Shown one piece after another: positions 1 to 5,910 of a stretch of 7,555 nucleotides of DNA (the stretch's first letter is position 1; every line of letters starts with the position of its first letter). The position numbers and the translations under genes are program-made. Source of the DNA: Bacteroidales bacterium (GTDB lineage Bacteria; Bacteroidota; Bacteroidia; Bacteroidales; JALTDM01); assembly GCA_026996635.1 (NCBI GenBank), contig JALWKH010000053.1, positions 1-7,555 on the forward strand, in the 5' to 3' direction. The notes under the pieces are model-generated. The model was given only the letters and a program-made list of their open reading frames with translations. It did no database searches and was not told the origin of the DNA.

Positions 1-10
1 GATAAAAGCT

Positions 11-1663
11 ATGAAAAAAGTTTTATTTATAACATTAGCATTTATTGTCAGCTTCAATTCTTTTTCACAAAAAAAAGACAAAAAGAATGACAAAAAATCT
101 TCATATTCAATAAACATGGCCAATGCTTGGCTATTATACAACAACGATGATTATTACGGAGCATTAAGAGTTTACAGGAAATTGTATAAAGATTATAAAA
201 ACAGTGCAGAATTGAATTATAAACTAGGTGCGTGCTTAATTAAAACATATAAAATGGATTCTGCATTGTATCACCTGAAAAAATCACTTGATTTAGACTC
301 AACTATAGACAATCAAGTTTATTTATTATTAGGACAAGCTTATCACTATTTAGGCGATATTGACAATGCTTTGAAGTATTATGAAAAATACCGCTCTACA
401 CTAAAAAAGTGGAAAAAAAGTGAAAAAACCTATATAAATAACTTGATACGCCAATGTTATACAGCCAAGGAGTTAATGAATAATCCCGTAGATGTAGAAA
501 TAGTCAACATGGGACCAAACATAAATACAAAATACACTGATGCGAATCCATATGTAACCGCTGATGGTAAAACTTTGATTTTCACATCAAGAAGGCCTGA
601 CAATATCGGTGGTAAGATAGATCCTGCCGTTGATGAGTACTATGATGACATATACATTACAACATGGAATGATGCCACAAATTCTTGGAATCCTGCAAAA
701 AACATTGGACCTCCAATAAATACAGAATATCACGATGCAGACTTAAGTATTACACCTGATGGTAAAAAAATATTACTGTACAAAAATATACAAGGAGTTA
801 CCCGAAGTGGAGATATTTACTATTCCTCCATTAAAGACGACGGCAGTTGGTCAACACCAAAACCATTTGGCAACAAATACATTAATTCAACTTATTTTGA
901 AAGTAGTGCATGTTTGACAGCCGATGGAAAAACATTGTATTTCGTTAGTGAACGTGAACATGAAGGCTTTGGACATGGAGATATTTATGTTTCTCATTAT
1001 GTTGACGGAGATTGGACCAAACCTGAAAATCTCGGACCAATAGTAAATTCGGAATATGACGAAATAGGTGTTTACATCCACCCTGACGGAAAAACTTTGT
1101 TTTTCAGTTCTAACGGACATAACACAATGGGCGGTCATGATATTTTTATGACAACACTTAACGATAACGGCAAATGGACACCTCCTATAAATATGGGATA
1201 CCCGATAAATACAACAAGAGAAGAAATACATTTTGTATTTACAACCGATAGGACCACTGCATATTTGTCAAGCTCCAGAGCAGGCGGGTACGGAAAAATG
1301 GATATTTACAAGGTGGACATGAGAAACTATTTCAAAAACAATAAAAACATAACTCCGGATTTAGCTAAAAAGATAACAGGACCTCCTCTATCTATAATAA
1401 AAGGTAAAATTATTGACTCTGACACAAAAGAACCTCTCCAAGTAATCATAAATGTAAAAAACCTTGACAATGGTAAGTCATACATTTTCAAATCCAAAGC
1501 TAATGGTGATTACTTCGCAACACTACCTGCAAATCATAAATATGAGATGAAAATAATAAAAAAAGGGTATAAAAGCGTTAACATTAAATTTAAGCTTTTA
1601 GAAGGTAAATCAAAAACCTATGTCTTGAAAAAATACATTTTTATGGATAAAGAAAAACACTAA
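11..1663 (+). CDS. PorE-like T9SS-associated protein: TPR + PD40 propeller + carboxypeptidase-regulatory-like domain, no OmpA domain
   Basis: The 550-residue product is predicted to be exported. A signal peptide covers residues 1 to about 20 (KK, then a hydrophobic core, ending SFSQ), followed by a Lys-rich linker (21-30). TPR-like helices span about 36-150, with clear units near 67-100 and 101-134. Five PD40/WD40-like propeller blades follow, with cores at 183, 248, 303, 357 and 411 (for example TADGKTLYFVS, HPDGKTLFFSS). A small beta-sandwich of the carboxypeptidase-regulatory type lies at about 458-540 (GKIIDSDTKEPL, then NGDYFATLPA). This order matches PorE of Porphyromonas gingivalis, a periplasmic T9SS protein that ties the complex to peptidoglycan through a C-terminal OmpA-like domain. 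Here the protein stops just after the regulatory-like domain, so that anchor is absent. pepE starts 3 nt after the stop, leaving no room for a lost domain. The ATG at 11 is chosen because it gives an intact signal peptide. The domain calls are firm. The PorE role is inferred from architecture and the adjoining T9SS genes, and a generic PD40 protein is the alternative. Confidence 0.8.
   Translation: MKKVLFITLAFIVSFNSFSQKKDKKNDKKSSYSINMANAWLLYNNDDYYGALRVYRKLYKDYKNSAELNYKLGACLIKTYKMDSALYHLKKSLDLDSTIDNQVYLLLGQAYHYLGDIDNALKYYEKYRSTLKKWKKSEKTYINNLIRQCYTAKELMNNPVDVEIVNMGPNINTKYTDANPYVTADGKTLIFTSRRPDNIGGKIDPAVDEYYDDIYITTWNDATNSWNPAKNIGPPINTEYHDADLSITPDGKKILLYKNIQGVTRSGDIYYSSIKDDGSWSTPKPFGNKYINSTYFESSACLTADGKTLYFVSEREHEGFGHGDIYVSHYVDGDWTKPENLGPIVNSEYDEIGVYIHPDGKTLFFSSNGHNTMGGHDIFMTTLNDNGKWTPPINMGYPINTTREEIHFVFTTDRTTAYLSSSRAGGYGKMDIYKVDMRNYFKNNKNITPDLAKKITGPPLSIIKGKIIDSDTKEPLQVIINVKNLDNGKSYIFKSKANGDYFATLPANHKYEMKIIKKGYKSVNIKFKLLEGKSKTYVLKKYIFMDKEKH
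512..1273 (+). repeat. Five tandem PD40 propeller units within the PorE-like protein
   Basis: Residues 168-421 contain five copies of a unit with an entry motif of the form GPxINTxY (168, 233, 288, 342 and 396, the third and fifth diverged) followed about 15 residues later by a core of the form T-x-DGKTLxFxS (183, 248, 303, 357, 411). Spacing is 65 residues between the first two cores, then 55, 54 and 54. The longer first interval holds an insertion around residues 196-213 rich in Asp and Tyr (DPAVDEYYDDIY). The last blade has lost DGK (TTDRTTAYLSS). The repeat is at protein level; the DNA copies have diverged. It supports a beta-propeller fold, commonly a protein-binding platform. Confidence 0.8.
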
Positions 1664-1666
1664 GAA

Positions 1667-2398
1667 ATGAAAACATTATTACTTATAAGCAATTCAACAA
1701 TGGCAGGGCAACCATATTTATCATATACCTTGCCATACATTCGTCAATTTTTCGATAAAATTAAGTTTTCGCCTGAAAACAAATCAATAATTTTTATTCC
1801 CTATGCCGCAGTAACCTTTTCTTATGATGAATATGTTAATAAAGTTAACCAAGCTTTAAAAACCCTTAACATAACAGTCAAGGGTATTCATACTTTTTCT
1901 AATCCTAAAGAAGCAATATTAAATGCAGATCTAATAATCACCGGAGGCGGTAATACTTGGCACCTAGTAAAACAACTCCAAGACCATAAATTATTAAATC
2001 CTATTTTCGAAGCCGTATCGAACGGAACACCTTATATAGGTTGGAGTGCAGGTTCTAATATAGCATGCCCCACACTAAGAACTACTAATGACATGCCAAT
2101 AGTAGAACCTCAATCGTTTAATACACTCGGACTAATAAATTTCCAAATAAATCCCCACTATATAGATGCTAATCCAGAAGGACATGCAGGAGAAACCAGA
2201 GAAGAAAGAATTATAGAATTTATTACCGCTAATCCCAATATACCTGTTGTAGGATTAAGAGAAGGAACAATGCTATACATAATGAACAATGATATAATTT
2301 TATGGGGAAATAAAAGTGCACGTATTTTTAAATTTGGTGAAAAGCCTATTGAAGTCGAAACCGAGACAAACATTAATTTCTTGGTTACAACAAAATAA
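1667..2398 (+). CDS. pepE: Peptidase E (alpha-aspartyl dipeptidase, MEROPS S51)
   Basis: The 243-residue cytoplasmic enzyme has no signal peptide. The family hydrolyses dipeptides with N-terminal aspartate (Asp-X) and serves peptide turnover. Signature segments are all present: LLLISNSTMAG at the N-terminus (4-14), ITGGGNTWHL (91-100), YIGWSAGSNIACPT (123-136), RTTNDMPIVEPQ (138-149), QINPHYID (160-167) and EGHAGETREERI (171-182). The predicted nucleophile is Ser127 in the GWSAGS elbow and the base is His164. Glu199 and Asp142 sit at the two positions proposed for the triad acid (Salmonella numbering Ser120, His157, Glu192, Asp135, all offset by exactly 7). Length is close to the roughly 229 residues of the enteric enzyme, with about seven extra residues before the nucleophile. 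The enzyme looks intact and active. It starts 3 nt after the PorE-like gene, so the two should share a transcript. A direct T9SS role is not established; the linkage may reflect shared expression only. Confidence 0.95.
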   Translation: MKTLLLISNSTMAGQPYLSYTLPYIRQFFDKIKFSPENKSIIFIPYAAVTFSYDEYVNKVNQALKTLNITVKGIHTFSNPKEAILNADLIITGGGNTWHLVKQLQDHKLLNPIFEAVSNGTPYIGWSAGSNIACPTLRTTNDMPIVEPQSFNTLGLINFQINPHYIDANPEGHAGETREERIIEFITANPNIPVVGLREGTMLYIMNNDIILWGNKSARIFKFGEKPIEVETETNINFLVTTK

Positions 2399-2513
2399 TT
2401 AAATAAAATTTCAGTTAATAAAATTAAAAAGGTTAATATTTATTTGGCTAATTAAAAAAAATTGATTTACTTTACGCCTTTGAAAAGCGAGGTGGTGAAA
2501 AAATTTATATAAA
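2399..2513 (+). promoter_or_regulatory. Intergenic leader upstream of porP, probable promoter region of the porP-gldKLM genes
   Basis: This 115-nt AT-rich gap is the longest non-coding stretch here and separates pepE from porP. A TTTG at 2479-2482, preceded by TA at 2473-2474, resembles the Bacteroidota -7 element (TAnnTTTG) but has two extra bases, and no TTG lies at the proper -33 distance (candidates at 2444-2446 and 2462-2464 are too far and too close). GAGGTG at 2489-2494 matches the Shine-Dalgarno core but sits 19 nt before the ATG, outside the useful range, and this phylum rarely depends on such sites. The final bases before the ATG (2498-2513) are A/T only, as is common for starts in this phylum. 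No convincing terminator hairpin is seen, so read-through from pepE is possible. Confidence 0.3.
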
Positions 2514-3473
2514 ATGAGAAAAAAATTATTGAGTTTAATAATACTCTTTTCGGGCTTAACGCTCTGGAACAGTGATGTTTATGGGCAACAAGAGCCCCAG
2601 TTCGATTTTTTTCCGTACGTACATATGCTTACTAATCCCGGCTATACCGGTATGGGACAAGCAATTTGTGCTACAATGGACCATAGGCAACAATGGATGG
2701 GGTTTGAAGGGAATCCTATTACTACAGGTTTGGCTGTAAGTTCATTTTTAGAAAATATAACAAGTGGTGTCGGGTTAGTAATAATCTCGGATAAATTGGG
2801 TTTTGAAAACAACACACATTTGAAGTTATCATACTCTTACCACCTCGATGTCGGAGACGGAACTTTAGGTATTGGTGCAGCATTAGGTATAAAAAATAAA
2901 GCTTTAAACCCTGATCAATGGGAACCTTATTCATCATTAGAAAACCCTAACATGAATCCGTATGAAGACCCTGCTATCCCTCATGCAAGTAAAAAAACAG
3001 TTTTTGCATCTTCTATAGGAGCTTTTTATCTGACCGATTATTTGTATGCAGGTCTTGGTATAGATAATCTCATTCAATCTAAATTAAATTATGAAACCGG
3101 TGAAGAATATTTTTTAAAAAGACACTATTACTTAACAGCAGGTTATTATTATACATTACCAAATCCCATTTTTGAATTAAAACCGTCTATATTTATCTCA
3201 AGCGACGGTGTTGTTAATCAGTATACTTTATCAGCATCATTAGTTTACAATAAGTCATTTGTAGGAGGTTTAGGTTACAGGTTTGGAGATTCATTTATCT
3301 TTCATGCAGGATATCAATTCCCGTTTAATTTGACATTAGCGTTAGCATACGACTTAAATGTATCTAAATTATCTAAGTATAATAACGGTTCATTTGAAGT
3401 AGTCGTTAATTACTGCTTCAGCCTTAAGATGGGAGGAGGCAGAGGCGGTTACAAAAGTGTAAGATTCTTATAA
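2514..3473 (+). CDS. porP: T9SS outer-membrane protein, PorP/SprF family
   Basis: The 319-residue protein has a signal peptide (RKK, hydrophobic core, cleavage probably near VYG|QQ at residue 24), as expected for an outer-membrane beta-barrel. Family hallmarks are the N-terminal segment at residues 26-46 (QEPQFDFF then NPGYTG), RQQWMGFEGNP at 58-68, and alternating amphipathic beta-strands through the rest (for example RHYYLTAGYYY at 203-213 and SFEVVVNYCFS at 293-303). It ends in GGYKSVRFL, a tail characteristic of PorP proteins encoded beside gldK. In P. gingivalis PorP is required for T9SS function and associates with the PorK/PorN ring; SprF paralogues assist secretion of particular adhesins. 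gldK begins 13 nt downstream, giving the classic porP-gldK order and supporting PorP over an adhesin-linked SprF. The ATG at 2514 gives a normal signal peptide. Confidence 0.92.
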   Translation: MRKKLLSLIILFSGLTLWNSDVYGQQEPQFDFFPYVHMLTNPGYTGMGQAICATMDHRQQWMGFEGNPITTGLAVSSFLENITSGVGLVIISDKLGFENNTHLKLSYSYHLDVGDGTLGIGAALGIKNKALNPDQWEPYSSLENPNMNPYEDPAIPHASKKTVFASSIGAFYLTDYLYAGLGIDNLIQSKLNYETGEEYFLKRHYYLTAGYYYTLPNPIFELKPSIFISSDGVVNQYTLSASLVYNKSFVGGLGYRFGDSFIFHAGYQFPFNLTLALAYDLNVSKLSKYNNGSFEVVVNYCFSLKMGGGRGGYKSVRFL

Positions 3474-3486
3474 AAAACTATATATT

Positions 3487-4890
3487 ATGAAAATAAAAAG
3501 ATTGGCATTTATCTTACCATTTTTTGCAATAATATTGTTCTCTGGTTGTGAATCATTCACAGGAGAACTAACAGGGGTCCCCAACAGAGAAATCTGGTAT
3601 GAACCCCAGCCTTTCGGTATGGTTTTCATCCGACAAGGTAGTTACAACATGGGACTAAATGATCAAGATGTTCCCAATTCAATGACAGCATTCCAGAAAA
3701 CCGTATCTATTGCTCCTTTCTGGATGGATGAAACAGAAATCGAAAATAACGAATACCGCCAATTCGTTTATTGGGTGAGAGACTCAATTGCATATAAGCT
3801 ACTGGGAGACCAATATGATGAGTATCTTATAACTGAAGATTATTACGGAAATGAACTTGACCCGCCATTTATAGATTGGTATCAAAAAATTAAATGGGAC
3901 GATGCTGATCAAAGAGAAATACTAGAGGAATTATATCTACCTGAACATGAAAGGTTCTACAGAAGAAGGGAAATAGATACAAGAAAACTCAACTTCGAAT
4001 ATTATTGGATAGACTTACATCAAGCCGGATCAAAGCATGAATTCGGAAATGAAATAAGAAGATCATACAACTTTGAAACCGGTAAATATGACGGTGAAGT
4101 TATAAACTATTCAAAAGAAAAAAGAGGTATCAGAGAACCTGTTAAAGACAGGTCATCTTACATAATGCACGATATTATCAATGTTTATCCTGACACACTG
4201 TGCTGGATGAGTGATTTTACCTACTCATACAATGAACCAATGGCTAAAATGTACTTTTGGCATCCTGCATTTGATCACTATCCTGTTGTAGGTGTAACAT
4301 GGAGACAAGCCCGTGCATTCTCTATATGGAGAACGCAACTAAAGAACGGATTCCTGAGAGAAAATGGAGAAACTTTTGTTCAAGATTACAGGTTGCCTAC
4401 TGAAAGTGAATGGGAATATGCAGCCAGAGGTGGTCTGAAAGGTAGCATGTATCCTTGGGGTGGATATTATGCAACTAATTATCATGGATGTTATATTGCA
4501 AACTTTAAACCATTACGTGGTAACTATACAGCAGACGGTTCTATTTATCCGATTATTGTAGCTCACAACGATCCAAATGAATGGGGATTGTATGATATGG
4601 GAGGAAATGTAGCTGAATGGACATCAAATGCATTTGACGAAGCTGCATATCAATATACAGATGATTTAAATCCTGATTATGAATACGAAGCATTGCCAAA
4701 TGATCCACCTGAAAAGAAAAGAAAAGTGATAAGGGGTGGTTCTTGGAAAGATGTAGCTTACTATATGCAATGCGGTGTAAGAACTTATGAATATCAAGAT
4801 ACAGCTAAATCATACATTGGATTTAGAAATGTAAGGTCATATTTAGGTCATGACTTTAATGACGCAGGAAGTGGATCTCAAATTTATTAA
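3487..4890 (+). CDS. gldK: T9SS ring lipoprotein GldK/PorK (FGE-sulfatase/SUMF1 fold)
   Basis: The 467-residue lipoprotein has a type II signal peptide with lipobox FSGC, so Cys21 is the predicted lipidated residue. The FGE-sulfatase fold is marked by GMVFIRQGSYNMG (44-56), FWMDETEIENNEYRQF (78-93), PVVGVTWRQARAF (266-278), RLPTESEWEYAARGG (302-316), YDMGGNVAEW (369-378), VIRGGSW (414-420) and GFRNVR (445-450). A charged, Tyr-rich stretch of about 170 residues (roughly 95-260) separates the first half of the fold from the VGVTW motif, as in GldK proteins. GldK/PorK pairs with GldN/PorN to form the large periplasmic ring on the inner face of the outer membrane that the GldL-GldM motor acts on. 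By eye only one of the two catalytic cysteines of true formylglycine-generating enzymes is kept (Cys429; the partner position is Ala424), consistent with a structural role. GldJ is a related alternative, but placement between porP and gldL favours GldK. Confidence 0.95.
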   Translation: MKIKRLAFILPFFAIILFSGCESFTGELTGVPNREIWYEPQPFGMVFIRQGSYNMGLNDQDVPNSMTAFQKTVSIAPFWMDETEIENNEYRQFVYWVRDSIAYKLLGDQYDEYLITEDYYGNELDPPFIDWYQKIKWDDADQREILEELYLPEHERFYRRREIDTRKLNFEYYWIDLHQAGSKHEFGNEIRRSYNFETGKYDGEVINYSKEKRGIREPVKDRSSYIMHDIINVYPDTLCWMSDFTYSYNEPMAKMYFWHPAFDHYPVVGVTWRQARAFSIWRTQLKNGFLRENGETFVQDYRLPTESEWEYAARGGLKGSMYPWGGYYATNYHGCYIANFKPLRGNYTADGSIYPIIVAHNDPNEWGLYDMGGNVAEWTSNAFDEAAYQYTDDLNPDYEYEALPNDPPEKKRKVIRGGSWKDVAYYMQCGVRTYEYQDTAKSYIGFRNVRSYLGHDFNDAGSGSQIY

Positions 4891-4931
4891 AAATAAAATT
4901 ATAAATGTTTAATCTTTAAAAATTTACAGCT

Positions 4932-5855
4932 ATGGGTTTCAGTGAATTTGTAAGAAGTGAAAAGTACAAAAATGTAATGAAATTTGTTTACGGTTGGGGT
5001 GCAACCGTAGTGCTTATTGGTGCGTTATTTAAAATTAACCACTGGCCGGGTGCTACAATAATGCTTATTGTAGGTCTTGGTACTGAAGGTTTTATTTTCT
5101 TCATGTCTGCATTTGAACCATTACACAAAGAATGGGATTGGAGTTTAGTATATCCGGAATTAGCAGGCGACGAAGGAGAAGGCGAAGGTGTAAGAGAAGA
5201 AGGAAGAGGACACGCCACAAGCGCAGTTGAAAGGTTTGATGAAATGTTAAATGAAGCAGGCATTACACCTGAAGTTTTTGAGAGATTAAGTGAAGGTTTA
5301 CATAAGCTTAATGAAACTACAAGCAAATTAGCGGATATATCAGATGTTACAGTTGCAACAAATAACTATGTAGAAAACTTTGAAAAAGCATCTGAAACAG
5401 TTAAAGAATTTAGCGAAAAATATGCAGCTTCTTCAGAAAAATTAAACAATGCTGCAGAAGAATTATCTAATGCATATGTATCTTCATCACAAAATGTAAC
5501 AGCATCAGCTTCTAAAGTTGCCGATGCATATGAAACACTTGTTAATTCATTAAATGAAGAAATCGAAGTAAACAAAAGGTCAAACCAACTATACAGTGAA
5601 AACCTTGAAACATTAAATAAAAATTTGGAAGCATTAAATAAAGTATACGAAACACAACTTCAAAAATCAAATGAATTTGTTGAAAATACTTCTAAAGTTT
5701 ATGACGATCTGGAAGAAATCGTGGTTAATCTTAGGTCTACAGTAGATGATACTAAGAAATATAAAGAAGAAATAAGTAAACTGAACGAAAATCTTGCTGC
5801 ATTGAACACTATTTACGGAAACATGTTAAGTGCAATGAGCGTGAGAAACCAATAA
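4932..5855 (+). CDS. gldL: T9SS/gliding motor inner-membrane protein GldL/PorL
   Basis: The 307-residue protein has two N-terminal transmembrane helices (about 20-36 and 42-61) joined by a short loop, then a long cytoplasmic tail. The motor signature is clear: YGWGATVVLIGALFKINHWPG (20-40) and GTEGFIFFMSAFEP (50-63), followed by WDWSLVYPEL (68-77). Family work implicates a Lys and His near the end of helix 1 and a buried Glu in helix 2 in proton-motive-force use; the matching residues here are Lys34, His37 and Glu52, with Glu62 also kept. Lys34 and Glu52 are 18 apart, the spacing of P. gingivalis PorL. The tail begins with a Gly/Glu-rich linker (79-93) and then forms a predicted coiled coil rich in Ala, Ser, Asn and Glu (about 98-300), ending YGNMLSAM, typical of the family. 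GldL pentamers surround the GldM helix pair to form the rotary motor. It lies 41 nt after gldK and 55 nt before gldM. Confidence 0.95.
   Translation: MGFSEFVRSEKYKNVMKFVYGWGATVVLIGALFKINHWPGATIMLIVGLGTEGFIFFMSAFEPLHKEWDWSLVYPELAGDEGEGEGVREEGRGHATSAVERFDEMLNEAGITPEVFERLSEGLHKLNETTSKLADISDVTVATNNYVENFEKASETVKEFSEKYAASSEKLNNAAEELSNAYVSSSQNVTASASKVADAYETLVNSLNEEIEVNKRSNQLYSENLETLNKNLEALNKVYETQLQKSNEFVENTSKVYDDLEEIVVNLRSTVDDTKKYKEEISKLNENLAALNTIYGNMLSAMSVRNQ
5601..5828 (+). repeat. Heptad-phased internal repeats in the GldL coiled coil
   Basis: Residues 224-230 (NLETLNK) and 231-237 (NLEALNK) are adjacent near-identical heptads. The longer unit at 228-243 (LNKNLEALNKVYETQL) recurs at 284-299 (LNENLAALNTIYGNML), identical at nine of sixteen positions (L, N, N, L, A, L, N, Y, L). 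The two units are offset by 56 residues, exactly eight heptads, so the second keeps the register of the first. This is seen directly. It indicates a regular coiled coil probably built by internal duplication. Confidence 0.6.
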
Positions 5856-5910
5856 TTTTGTAGAGTTTTATTTAGAAAAGAAATTGTTTATTCATTAAAA
5901 AATATTTAGT
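5856..5910 (+). other. Short AT-rich spacer between gldL and gldM
   Basis: This 55-nt spacer has no purine-rich Shine-Dalgarno site, and A/T bases crowd the gldM start (TTAAAAAATATTTAG directly before ATG), in keeping with start recognition in Bacteroidota. A TAATTTTG string at 5853-5860 overlaps the gldL stop and fits the -7 consensus TAnnTTTG. No TTG stands at the right distance upstream, so a separate gldM promoter is only a weak possibility. Confidence 0.3.

Noticed and set aside
887..1231. Minus-strand open frame of 114 codons inside the PorE-like gene
   Set aside because: It lies wholly antisense to well-conserved propeller blades, its translation is Cys/Ile-rich and shows no domain. 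It is a shadow of the coding strand.
1558..1564. A7 run followed by GGG near the end of the PorE-like gene, resembling a -1 frameshift site
   Set aside because: The only sequence available downstream is about 100 nt before pepE, too short for an OmpA domain, and no alternative-frame product looks meaningful.
2399..2513. Intrinsic terminator after pepE
   Set aside because: No GC-bearing stem followed by a T-run is present; the region contains only A/T-rich imperfect repeats.
4988..5326. Minus-strand open frame opposite the gldL membrane helices and linker
   Set aside because: Its low-complexity Ser/Pro translation mirrors the Gly/Glu linker of GldL on the other strand. There is no independent evidence of a gene.
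5853..5860. Exact TAnnTTTG string at the gldL stop as a promoter for gldM
   Set aside because: Such a match is frequent by chance in AT-rich DNA, and no TTG is found at the -33 spacing.
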